A DNA stretch of 64,000 nt from Cannabis sativa. Its lineage: Eukaryota; Streptophyta; Magnoliopsida; Rosales; Cannabaceae. Under the pieces are notes generated by a model. It had not been told where the DNA came from, did no database searches, and was given only the letters and a program-made list of their open reading frames with translations. Within the stretch, counting starts at the first letter, position 1. The number at the start of each line of letters is the position of its first letter. The stretch is from NCBI RefSeq assembly GCF_029168945.1, contig NC_083601.1, positions 74,513,595 through 74,577,594 of the forward strand, read 5' to 3'. Positions 22,893-34,730 of the stretch are shown here, piece by piece. The position numbers were made by a program, and so were the translations under genes.

Positions 22893-25800
22893 ATGGGCGC
22901 CGACCCCGAAAACCTTAACCGGGCGCTGACAGAGACCCGCTTTTCCGACCTCAGGCCCGAGCTCTCTGAGTCCGTTCTCGAAGCCTTATCTCAAACAGGG
23001 TTCGAGTTCTGCACTCCAGTTCAAGCCGCTACAATCCCTTTGCTATGCAAATTCAAAGACGTAGCAGTAGACGCCGCCACCGGCTCAGGAAAAACTCTAG
23101 CCTTCGTAGTTCCACTCGTCGAGATTATCCGTCGCGTTTCCACCCCTCCAAAACCTCACCAGGTTCGTCTTATTCCGCTACTCGTTTCTTAACCTCTGTT
23201 TGGATGCCGAGAAAAATAACAGAGAATAATACACTCTTTTTGGTTTGGATTGTGCAGGTAATGGGAGTAATTATTTCTCCCACAAGAGAACTAGCGTCTC
23301 AAATATATAAAGTTGCGCAGCCATTCATTGCGACGCTTTCGAATTTCAAGTCCATACTTTTAGTTGGGGGAACCGATGTGAAAGCAGACATGACAATGAT
23401 AGACGAGGAAGGAGCTAACTTGTTGATTGGCACTCCTGGAAGACTAAACGATATTATGGAAAGAATGGAAATTTTGGACTATAAGAGCTTTGAGGTATAT
23501 ATTTGGTTTCTCTACAGCCCAAGTTCTGTGCTTTTTCGTTTATTCATTCGGTTCAACTTCTAGATTTTAATCTAAATATGTTAAGGAGCTATGCAAAATA
23601 GGCGATTAGTTATTCCTTTTTAATTGAATGCTGTAGTGTACGCTTTGTTTGTAGTTGATTTTTTAGGAGAATTGAATTTAGTTTGTAGGTTTGGTTCAAT
23701 GTCATTTAAATTTCTGAAGAGAACTTTGTGTTTGTTTTGTTGATGGCATTGCGTTGTGGTATGCTGCAATAGTATGAAACATGTGCTTTAAAATGCTATG
23801 GTTTTTGTTGCTTTTCACAGGTTTTAATTCTAGATGAGGCAGATAGGCTATTGGATTTGGGATTCCAAACGCAGATAAATGCAATTATATCTCGCTTACC
23901 CAAGCTTCGTAGAACTGGCCTCTTTTCAGCAACTCAAACTGAGGCGGTTGAAGAGCTTGCCAAGGCAGGGATGAGAAATCCTGTGAGAGTTGAAGTACGG
24001 GCCGAAACAAAGCCGGCAAATGGTACAGTATCATCGGAACAAGCTGCATCTTCAAGAACACCTTCCAGTCTTCACCTTGAGGTATGCTGGATCGTGTTTT
24101 GGAAACTTGGAGTGTAGTTGGTGAATGATAATGGTAAATTACAGCACCCACATGCCTTTATTTTTTTCCTGCAGTACTTGGAGTGTGAAGCAGACAAAAA
24201 ATCATCACAGCTTGTGGATCTTCTTGTTAAGAACAAGAGTCAAAAGATTATAGTGTAAGTTTGATGGAAGTGTTCAAGCGTATTCTTATTATGATGGGGA
24301 ATGAACTACTCTAGTATGCTAATCGACACTCCTTTTGTAGATACTTCATGACTTGTGCTTGTGTTCAATATTGGGGCCTTGTTCTTCCGCGTCTTGCTCC
24401 TCTCAAGGGTTTCAATCTTATTCCACTATGTGGGGATATGAAGCAAGTAAAGTTTTGGAGTTTGGAATACTTGATCAAAAGTAAATTCCACATTCATCAT
24501 CTTCTAATCATTTATTCTTCTTCTTTGTAACTTTTGTGTCCAATAGGTTGCAAGGGAGAAAGCCTTGGATCGTTTTAGATCACTTTCGAGTGGTATTCTT
24601 CTATGCACTGATGTTGCAGCACGTGGGCTGGACATCCCAGGTGTTGATTTTGTGATTCAGGTAATTTCATTTCATAAGTACACAAATACTGTAGGTTATG
24701 TTTGTTTACGTTGTCTTCTAAGTTGGGCATGCAACTCATCTATCATATTAATTTCATTTCCATTGCATTGGCTATCTATCTATCTATGCATTTATTTCAA
24801 CATTCTGCTTTTGCAGTATGATCCCCCTCAAGATCCCAATGTTTTTGTACATAGAGTTGGACGAACAGCTCGCATGGGCAGAGAAGGAAATTCAATCGTT
24901 TTCTTATTGCCAAAGGTATGTTCCTCGCTCCTATATCCATTTGAAATGGTTCATTCTTTTGAGTAAAATTTAATTTTGTTCTTAGGGTTACGGGTGTCAT
25001 TTCAATGATGATGGTTTTCGTGGTTGTTTTCTTTCATTCCAGGAGGAAGCTTATGTAGAATTCCTACGTCTGAGAAGGATTCCTCTTCAAGAAAGAGAAA
25101 TTTCTGAAGATGCTTCTGATATTATTCCTCAGGTCAACTCAAATCATTCTTATCTTTATTATATAGCCTGACATTTGCATTTATCAAATTATGAATTGTT
25201 TTAGATTTTCTTTTTTTTTTTTTTGAAATGTTCGGTGGTTGTAATTTGTTCTTTCCTGATATTTTTGCTTAATAACTTTGTTTAGATACGATCTGCAGCA
25301 ACAAAGGACCGTGATGTCATGGAAAAGGGAGTGAGAGCATTTGTTTCTTTTGTTTGTGGATATAAAAATCATAATTGCTCATACATTTTCAGGTGCCTAT
25401 CTTCTCATACTCTCTCTTTCCCCCTCTCTCTGAATTAAGATTATTTTAAAGTGTTTATTTTAATGCAGGTGGAAAGAACTTGAAATCGGGAGGTTGGCCA
25501 TGGGATTTGGTCTCTTGAAGCTTCCTTCAATGCCTGAGGTGAAGAGGTTTTCACTTTCCATTGAGGGTTTCACTCCTGCTGAAGATGTCAAATGGGAGGA
25601 CATTAAGTTCAAGTAAGATAATTTACTCTTTTAGCAATTCAATAGGCTATAAGATGCTTCAATTTGCGTGTGGCATTAGTTGCCGGATGTGGTGCCATTG
25701 ATAAATCAACTTTTTTTTACTCTCTAAATCTTGATGGTTTCTTAATGCTCTTAAATGTCAGTTTAGTTTTCAAGCTGAATATTTATGAAACAGCTTCATT

Positions 25801-26361
25801 CCGTAACTAAGCTTGAAGTTCTGACTTACAGGTTTCTTATAGTAGAAGAAGATAAGTATTAAATTTTTTAAAAAAATTATTCATTATATTGTGTAAATGG
25901 AAAATTCAATCCACCAGTTTTAGAATTAGAAAGGGAACTATGTATTTTGTGTCACAATCATCAAACGAATATTTTGACTAGTAATTGCAAATTATTTTCC
26001 TTATTTGCCTTTGGCAAAACTGCTTTTAGTAGTGAGTTTTCTCATCTTCCAAAATAAATAAATTGATGCTGACTAGAGACAAAAATTATAATTTAGGGAT
26101 AAATCTCGGGAGAAACAAAGAAAGAAAAATTTGCAAGCAAAGAAAGAAAAGCAGTTGCATGAGCAACCTCGAAAGCCCAGCAAAAGTTCAAATGCTGAAC
26201 CTAGTGCAATGAGGAAGAAAACAGCTAAACAGAGACGTGCTGTGCAGACAGTTGAAGATGACGATGAGTTGACACGAGATTACCGCCTCCTGAAGAAGCT
26301 GAAAAAGGGGACTATTGATGAAAGTGAGTTTGCAAAATTATCAGGGATTGAAGACTTTTGA
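22893..26361 (+). CDS. RH18: DEAD-box ATP-dependent RNA helicase 18 (Spb4/DDX55 type), 11 exons, 590 aa
   Basis: Exons by GT-AG junctions and frame: 22893-23162, 23258-23494, 23821-24081, 24175-24254, 24341-24446, 24547-24660, 24817-24915, 25043-25132, 25286-25392, 25469-25612, 26097-26361. These sum to 1,773 nt (590 codons plus TGA). Motifs in order: Q motif (Phe39 to Gln44), Walker A AATGSGKT 61-68, PTRELA 98-103, TPGR 149-152, DEAD 174-177, SAT 205-207, [14 protein letters not shown] 339-352, HRVGRTAR 368-375. A DUF4217-type segment (RAFVSF ... CSYIFRWKELE) and a Lys-rich tail ending [17 protein letters not shown] follow. Yeast Spb4 and human DDX55 act in 60S pre-ribosome maturation in the nucleolus; the same role is inferred. 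Length fits plant RH18. The start ATG sits in GCCATGG with no upstream ATG back to the MITE. All motifs are intact and no frame break was found, so this is the only clearly functional gene in the window. Confidence 0.95.
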
Positions 26362-27425
26362 AATTCATGATACATGATACAGAGGTGATTTTGCAAATAC
26401 ATTCAGAGCCCACCAAAAGAGCAGCTCCAAAGATGAAATGAATCATAACCAGTGGTTGCAAAATTTACCTGAATTAAAGAAATACTTTAAAGTTTACGGG
26501 ATGAGTATGAAGTTTTCGGAGGATATTAAACCTTGGATCTTCATAGTTTTGAAGGCTAACCAGGTACAACGAACCACCATATTCTATTCTGCTGGGTACC
26601 TTGCTGCTGGTGATGAAGAATTATAAATTTATAATTTGTCCTTCTCTGCTCATGCATAGGTTTTTGATATTGCCTTTTGGCTTTGTAATTCAGTTTTTTT
26701 CCCTTCCCTATTTAATTCGTTGTTTTTCCGTTGATTTTGATGAATTGATATTTTGCTTAGCTTGACAACAAAAAAAGAAGAGACATTAGTGAATTTGTAT
26801 TCTGATACAGTGGTAGTGGAAAAAAAACAACATATTTAAAGTTTTACTATATGGTTAGCACTGGAGCAGTTCACTGTATATGGAACCTTAAATTTGTTAG
26901 CTGAAATTTCTGTGTATTTGGCTCGACCGGTTAGAAGACGTTAAATGAAGAATAAAGGGGTTACATTGTAGTATAGCATTGTGTTTAAACATATACTAGA
27001 TCATCTGAAAATGTGGTAATAAGATCTATGAATGGACTTCAAAGTATATGAACGTGTCTCATCACAGAATCTAAAGAAACCAATCCAATACTGCCTGCTA
27101 CTGTTAAGATCCAACTTGATTATGGCTAGGTAATACAAAGGCTATTGTCTTTTTAGCTGGATTAGGCTTGAGGCTATTTGATCTAACATAGAAATGGGAA
27201 GAAACATGATTTTTCGCTTGGCTATATAACCACATATTGTGAACTATAAGAGAAACTAACTATTCAATTCTTATAGTAGTAGCATGCAAAGGTCAGAGCA
27301 CATTAATACATAATTAAATTTTGTCTTATTCAAATAAGTAGTATCCATTTGGTGTGGCATAATAAAATTGGGGTCACATCTAGCGTGGAAGAGCACTAGA
27401 AGTTTATTTTCATGTAATTTTGGAC

Positions 27426-27437
27426 GAGGATTTCTGG

Positions 27438-27484
<47 letters not shown>

Positions 27485-27504
27485 AGGATGAGGATATCTG
27501 GAAG
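27426..27504. repeat. 42-T tract between 15-bp direct repeats (possible poly(A)-only retroposition)
   Basis: T x 42 at 27442-27483 is flanked by GAGGATTTCTGGAAG (27426-27440) and GAGGATATCTGGAAG (27490-27504), 14 of 15 identical. This is the layout of a target-primed insertion that contains almost nothing but the tail. Confidence 0.6.
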
Positions 27505-28663
27505 TTGCGCTTTTCCTTTTTGAACGAAAAGGAATATCTCATAGAAAGGCAAACTTGCCAAGAGAGTACAAACTAGGGTCAAAGTGCACTACCATCACAC
27601 TAGCTAGCTTTAACAAGAGAGTGAGTTATAGCCTAAATATGTTTGTTAGCAAGGAAATAAAATAAGGAAAGAAAGAAAGTCTTGAATGGATAGAAAAGTG
27701 TTTTCACAAAATTTGGACAGTACATGTGGTGCTTGAGGGTTGTGCCAGGTGGCAGGAAGAACTTAAGCTCACTAATAATTTAACTTGCTATCAACAATAA
27801 AAAAGATTAGCTCTACAATTCTTAAAGGTAACTCTCGCCCCTGAGCGAAATAACTTGAGCATCTAGGAGGGAAGGTTTGGGAGGGGCTTGACCCTCAGGA
27901 TGCCTCCCTAGCCATGTGTGGTCCCCACTTGTCAGCGCACAAGAAGGAAAAAACAGTGTAGCTTATCCCTTCTGTACCAACGACAAAACGAGTTTCTCAT
28001 AAAATAAATTGTTGTGAGAATTTCCCCTTACCTTTTCTAACACGTACCGTTCCCATGCGCTTGTAGGCAACTCACGACCTCGCTTGTCACATCACTAGCA
28101 AACAAGTCTTGCCCCGCGCACCTACTTCTGGACTATAGCCCATTAGCAGAATATACCCTTTTTACCAAGGGAAATATACCTTAAAGATATTACATTTAGG
28201 ATAACTTTCAGCGAATGGCTAAATTCAAAAAAAAAAAATAATATATTTTTAATTTTCTATAAATAGAAGCATTATGTTCACTGTAAAAGGATCAGAGAAT
28301 TTTGGACCAAGCCAAAATCCTATTAGATTCTCTAAGTAATTTGCCATTGTTGTAACCTTCAACATCAATACAAGTAATTTGTGGACTAGTACTTATTAAC
28401 GTCTGAACATCGTAAAAACTCTCATCTTAAACACATTTTATCATTATTAATTATATATTAAATTAGTTGCTAAAAATTTTCGGTTAACAAAAAAATGTAA
28501 AACCTCCTTCAATTTGAGGTTTGAGATCTTTCACATGGGACAAAGAATTTATACTGTAGCAACAATTGAAATGACTTGCTAAAATAGGTTTTGACAACTG
28601 GATAGTACACAACTTTTAGTGAGTGAAACAATTTTTTAATATTCTTTCTGTTTTGGATATTAA

Positions 28664-28826
28664 GTACATTGATGTGTAATTTAATTTTATTGGGTAGATG
28701 TATTTACCATTTATAAGAGAGAGTATCTTCCATTAAGGAGTTTGTACATTGATGTGTAATTTAATTTTATTGGGTAGATGTATTTACCATTTATAAGAGA
28801 GAGTATTTTCCATTAAGGAGTTTGTA
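28664..28826. repeat. 80-bp tandem duplication
   Basis: Two copies (from 28664 and 28744) starting GTACATTGATGTGTAATTTA and ending CCATTAAGGAGTTT, with one substitution seen (TATCTTCC versus TATTTTCC). Confidence 0.9.
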
Positions 28827-29519
28827 TTCTTTGCATATTAGATAGTAATTGCACGTCAACTATAAACTGATATAGTACAAAATTGTGTTTAATTGATAAT
28901 TTTTTTTATTCTATTTGTTGACTCAGAAATCTAGATTAAATTTTTAAGCCACACTCACTCGCTAAATTGGCGGAAAAAAAAAAAAAAAGTAGTCAAGAAA
29001 TTAAGAGAGACACATCTAATATATAGTAACTCACCCCTATATCATGATAGTAATGAGATTACATCTACTTCGAATTTTTATTTTTCATGAGATGGTAATT
29101 ACAACAATAGACTAATTATCAGAAATTCCAAACTCTAGAGTGAGAATTTCTCACATTGTGGGTAGTTTTCTGAATATGAAAAATGAGCTAAGGGAGCTCT
29201 CTTTTTTTTTATAGGCAAAAGAGACCCACAAAAATTGGAAAAAATTACAAATAAGATAATTTTGACCGTTGATGATGATCTAACAGTAAAAATTAGCTTC
29301 TGGTGGTGATGACCAATTTATGGTACCCGACGAGTCCGGCTGCGGGTAACCTAGAGCTTATTTTTCATAACTCACTTGGGGAGAATTTTGAAAACAATAG
29401 CTTCAGAATTACGTTTGGAGTTTGAGGCATAACTTGATAGATCATTGAATTAGCTTTGAAATGCAAGTTGAATCATATCAATTTGATAAAAATTGAGTGA
29501 GTTATGGTTGTTTTACTGT

Positions 29520-31020
29520 AGGCAGTTCATGACCTAGCGCCCAAGTTGACATCCAGCGCCCAAGTTGACATCCCAACGCCTATGTTGACATATGACATCA
29601 ACCTGGATGTTGGGTAAGTGTATAAACGTACAAGGGATGTCCTTTAAGATGCCTAAGTGATAGTCTGACACTAGTTAGTCCATTTATATGCTCTGGCGAA
29701 GCTGATCACTGATTTTTAGAGATGTCGCTGTTTTGCAGAATTGAGAGACTGGAAACTCTTCATTTCTGGGTGTGTTGGGAATAAGAAATGAAAAGTTGTG
29801 AATGTGATTCCTTTGACTTCATAGATCATTGTAATTATGAAAAACTAGACGGATGGTCGAAACGACATCAAATTTGGATAAGCAGAACCCTACGCACCAG
29901 GCCTGTTGTCAACTTGGGCATTGGGCTATTTCTCTCGAGCTCCCGGGCATAGGGAAGATGTCTCCTACCCTATTTTTGACCATTCCTACTTCAATGGTTT
30001 CATCAGAGTTGACATTTAAGCAATTGAAGGTAGTGTCCTAGGTTGATAGTCAACCTGGGCACTGGGCCCAACCCTAGGTCAACCTAGGCACTGGGCATTG
30101 TTTCCAGGTTCTCAAGATTATGGTTTTCTCCCTGAGTTTACTTGAATCTTCATTATTTTTTATGACAAAAAAAATGCCCGGAACGCTTTTTGCTGAACTT
30201 GATCAGAAATAGCCTAGGTTGACAATATGTCAATCTGGGCGCAGGGCCCAACCCCATGTGTCAACTTGGGTGCTGGGCCCCGTTTTTGGCCCTTCAAAAA
30301 TTCTGTTTGGTCTGCATAAATAGTTGAATATCAATTTTTTTTTTGAAGATGGAGAAGTAGCTCGAAAGAATTCCTGAAAAACTCCATTTTAAATGGCCTA
30401 GGTTGACAAAATATCAACCTAGACCCAGGGCCAGTCCCAAGTGTCCACTTGGGCATTGGGCCCTGTTATTTGTACCCAGGAATTGTTGTTTTTCTCCCAG
30501 AAGGACTTATTTCCCCGTTTTTGATGAAGAATAATACAATGCAAAAGTCAAATCTTTGATCAGACACTTGAAAGGCACCCAGATTGATAGATTGTCAACT
30601 TGGGCGCTTAGTGCTCGGGGTCCCGAGTGCTCAAAAATTAACTTGCTCATATTCTAATTCTGATGCCTCAATATGTATGTGGTATGTCTATTTGATGTCT
30701 TAATGAAAGTTTTTACCATTTCGCACTAAGACGGTCCCATATGAAACCCTAGTTGAGGATGTCAACCTGGGTGCCAGGTGAAACCCTAGGTGCCCAAGTT
30801 GACTTTCGAGTTTCATGTTTGTGTAATTTTAGCTCCTAGGGCTTAGATTAGGTTGCTTCATTCCTTCATGATACAAAATACTAAAACATAATGGGCTAGA
30901 TTCAAGTTATTGAAATTTGAATTTCCATCTTGGAGATCCCGGAGAAACCTGGGCGCAGGGCTAGGGTCCCCTCCCAAGTCGATTGCTATGACTCGGGTCT
31001 ACTCAACTCTGTGATGTCAT
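29520..31020. repeat. Degenerate tandem array, unit about 180 bp, marked by a GTTGAC...CTGGGC...GGGCCC core
   Basis: The core GGTTGAC(N)nTCAACCTGGGCNCNGGGCC recurs near 29890, 30045, 30215, 30405, 30570 and 30745, with single cores near 29540 and 30945. Spacing in the best part is about 165-190 bases. The DNA between cores is also alignable (TTTTTCTCC..., runs of T then GAAGATG/GATGAAGA..., GGCCTAGGTTGAC). Homology has decayed strongly. No coding sequence is seen. Confidence 0.6.
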
Positions 31021-31384
31021 CCTTCATGCCACATGTCAAACATTGATGTCTATATCACCAGGTAAAATTTTCGGGTTAACACCATTGATTAAGAATTTAC
31101 ATAAAAATTACTTAATATAATTTTAGGTTATATACACTTTACGCAAATTTCCAACATAAAAACGATTAATCCAAGTTCTTCTTTTGTCTTAATCAAGAAA
31201 ACAAAAAATCGAGAAAATAATAAATTTTACTTTCGGAGAACTATGTAAATATGGGTCGGGTTTTTTGACACTGTACGAAATCGGTACGAATTTGAGAGTT
31301 GCGAGCATGACTCGACACGAAAAAAAATATGTGCTTAGGCATAACATAGCACGACTTGAAAAAATATGGACTTAGGCACAATGT
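31021..31384. other. Short intergenic stretch, nothing firm
   Basis: AT-rich sequence followed by a patch with GACACTGTACGAAATCGGTA and GCACGACTTG that may be repeat debris. No gene seen. Confidence 0.5.
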
Positions 31385-32172
31385 TGTTAGGATTTTATGC
31401 CCTAAATAAAACCCATTTCAATATAATCAGATTTACTAATTAACAAAAGATCAGAAATCATTTTATGTTGCATGGTTCACATGATTGCTTTCATGATTAT
31501 ATGTTTAATGTATAAATTCTACTAAATCCAGATGACATAGTTATTCGTGATTATAGTATTGTAACCACAGTGGAATATAATCATGATTATATTTTTCAAA
31601 AGTTTATGTCCCATGATTTGTCGATTAATCGGATTTACATTGACATGATAATCAGCGATAAAATTTACTTACACCTTGGATAAGTGTTATGTCTTTTCCA
31701 GGACATTGGCAAAGTATGCTAGTATCAGATGTATGGAGTATACATCGGACTGGACCGATATTGACATTAGATAAGATATCATAAACTTACCATTATATCT
31801 ATCTAAGGCAATATCAGTTACTTAATCTTAGGTCAATAGATCTTAATCTTGATATGATTAGGTTCGATCTCAACTATATTATTTATGTTCTTAGAGTTAT
31901 TCGTTAAAGCTGACCAATGGATCGACCCAATACTTACAACTTAGGAACATGATAGTATAATTGAGTGGGAGCGCTAATCATAGATATAGAATCTATAGCT
32001 TCTATAAGTATTTAGAAGTGAAACAATGATTTTCTTCGAGCTTGGCTTAATAGAGATAAATGATTGAGATCTCATTCAGGAATTATATTAGTTTACTGAA
32101 ATATAATTTATAGATAGCTAAGTATTCTAAGAATATAATAAATTGAAGGGTAGAACGGTAAATTTACTATCG
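31385..32172 (+). repeat. 5' part of an LTR (truncated), plus orientation
   Basis: Starts TGTTAGGATTTTATGCCCTAAATAAA and follows the LTR family of 38798-40664 for about 790 bases. It breaks off near 32172 (GGTAAATTTAC) against gypsy LTR sequence. The 3' part is missing. Confidence 0.75.
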
Positions 32173-32358
32173 TGTCGGGTCAGCAGTACGGGCATAGTAT
32201 TGGATTTGACTAATATCTAATTTGAGAAAGTATTAATTGATGCTATCATAGCGGTACGAGCACAGTTTTGGGTCGGCAGTACGAGCATAGTACTTGTTAA
32301 GAGTGATATTATGGTCAATTGTACCTTAGGGTATTATTGATGCTATCATAGCGGTACG
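32173..32358 (+). repeat. Gypsy 5' LTR fragment, part 1
   Basis: Contains repeated segments (GCGGTACGAGCACAG, GGCAGTACGAGCATAG) like the minisatellite part of gypsy LTRs. It ends in GTACG at 32354-32358, the target duplication of the next insertion. Confidence 0.65.
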
Positions 32359-34037
32359 TGTTGGAATTAATTTTACCAGGATCTTAGATCTATTCACAAG
32401 TATGTTGATTAACAACCTAAATATGAACTTCTAAAACGATAAAAGGAAAACACATATAAAGTTAAGAAAACCTTACATTGATTGCAGCAGAATAATATGT
32501 CTCCTTCCACTCAGATCTCTAACTCTTGATTCCTTTCTGTTGCAGAGTATAATCAAGATCTGAGCCCGAATGTCCTTCAGATGGATGTGATCCTTCACAA
32601 TCTTCCAATCTATGATTGAGGTACTATTTGCTGTGTGTGGGCACTACTCTCTCACTAGGGAATTCGAAATTGTATCTCTCTCTCTCTCTCTCTTGTGTGT
32701 TGTGTTGATTTCGTGTGTCACAAGAGGAAGAGGAGAGGGCGGCTATATATAGAGAAAATGGAAGCTCAACTTTCTAAAAGAGGCAGTTTCCTGAATTACA
32801 GAGTAATTGATTAATTGCCTTATTTAGTGTGAGCCACCACTTTCCACTTATAACTGCTAGGTTTAGGTTAGTAATTATTTGTCATTTAAAAATTGAAAAA
32901 AATAATTGGGAAACACAATCAAGTGGCCGGCCATAGGTGTGATGGGCCTCACTTGGATTTTGCAGTTTCCACAATTTTATTTCTATTTTCCCAAAAATGC
33001 CAATTTTCCAATTCTAACCATTTAAATACCAAGACTAATTATTGAACAACTAAAATAGATTATTAAATAATATTGTCATTTAACATAATTATTAATTAGA
33101 CATATAGAGTCTCTTAATTAATAAATAAACCTAGAATCTCTTTTCTTTACAATTTCACCCCTGCTTAGTGAAAATTCACAAATTAGACATAGTCTAACTT
33201 TTAGAATTATAATTGATTAAACATAAATCAATTATTGAGTCTTACAAACAGTATGGTCTCAACTAGAATGGGGACCATGGATCTATATTGCTGAGCTTTC
33301 AATAAGTTGAACCGAATTTACCAAGTAAATCCCTAACTTATTAATTCCTTGTTGAATCCACTCTTAGAACTTGGAATTGCACTCTCAGACTTATACAGAG
33401 CATTCTATATGTTCCACGATATAGATATGCTATCTCATTTAACCATTGTTATAATCTTAATGTGATCAAAGATCCTCTATATAGATGATTTACATCGAGA
33501 TGGGATAAATTTACCGTTTTCACCCCTCAATGTATTTGGCCCCTTAAAACACTTAGCTACCTGTAAATGATGTTTTAGTGATCTAAGATAAATAGTCACT
33601 GAAACACGAGCTCATCCATTTACTTCTATTTAGCTAAGCTCGAAGGGAATCATCACTTGACTTCTATACATCAGTAGAAGCTATAGATTCCATATTTATG
33701 TTCAACGCTCCCACTCAATCATACTATCATGTTCCCAAAATATACGTATCACCCTGACCCAAAAGTAGGCTTAACTAATAAATCAAAGAACATGAATAGC
33801 ACTCCTGAGATTGAGCCTAAGCATATCAAGATTTAGATTCTTTTAATCTAAGATCAACTACTAATATTGACTTGGAAAGATACAACGGTAAGTTTATAAT
33901 ATCTTGACCAAGTTCAATATCGGTCCAGTTCAATGCATACTCCATACATTCAAAACTAGTATACTTTACCAATGTCCTGGAAAGAACATAACACTTACTC
34001 CAAGTGTAAGTCACTACTAAAAAACCTGGAATTCCCG

Positions 34038-34330
34038 TCGGTTTTAGACTGTCAGCCAAAGAATTCTCGACAGTCCATAAAACCGTCGCCTATACAAGCG
34101 TCGCGAATACTGAGTAGAATAGACGACGGTCAAAAACTGTCGGGCAAATAGTATAAGCCACGGTTTAAAACCGTCGCCTATAGTGAACACTATTGGCGAC
34201 AGTTTAAAACTGTGGCCTATAGTATAGGATACGGTTTAAAACCGTGGCCTATACTATAGGCCACAGTTTTAGACCGTCACCTATAGTAGTATAGGCACGG
34301 TTTTAAACTGTCGTTTATAGTTTAATTTTC
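34038..34330. repeat. CACTA left subterminal repeat array
   Basis: Repeated inverted units such as ACGGTTTAAAACCGTGGCCT and GGCGACAGTTTAAAACTGTG, in both orientations. In En/Spm elements such arrays bind the element-encoded protein. Confidence 0.85.
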
Positions 34331-34667
34331 AGATTAATTTTAAATTTCGTATTTTTCAACGACGGTTTTTGCCAGTCATTGAGTTGCATAAAAAGGGAAG
34401 AAAAAAAATTAAAAATTTCTACTTTTTTCTTCCGCATTAATTAATTTTTACTAATTTATACATTGTCACTAATTAGTTAAGATAAAGTATAAACATAAAT
34501 TAAAAATTAACAAAAATTGAAATATATACAAACTACGTACTCAAACATAAAGTATAAATATGAATTAATCTTTAGTTATATGAAAGTAACTGGTTATAGT
34601 GTAAAGTATAAACAAACATAAAAACTAATCATCATAATAGCCCTTGTCGCCCTGCGTGTGCTCGGGC

Positions 34668-34730
34668 CTATTCAATCCACTGATCACGCAGAATATTCAT
34701 CTCGTTATTTGAGTACAGATTGCTCTTACC
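34668..34730 (-). pseudogene. Possible last exon of a CACTA-encoded protein
   Basis: An acceptor-like TTTTGTTTTGTAG on the minus strand is followed in phase by 20 codons and TAG (contains NNEMNILRDQWIE). The codons look protein-like and lie where an element gene on the minus strand would end. No preceding coding exon was recognised, so this is weak. Confidence 0.25.

Larger units (their letters stand above)
26362..29519. other. Helicase 3' region and intergenic DNA, no further gene seen
   Basis: The helicase 3' UTR probably ends within the first few hundred bases; no certain polyadenylation signal was chosen. Beyond it are a T tract (27442-27483), a somewhat GC-richer unique stretch at 27830-28160 with no long frame, and an 80-bp tandem duplication (28664-28826). 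No reading frame resembles a known family. Confidence 0.6.

Noticed and set aside
32672..32693. TC microsatellite in the solo LTR
   Set aside because: Simple slippage expansion of the CTCTCT run present in all copies of this LTR.
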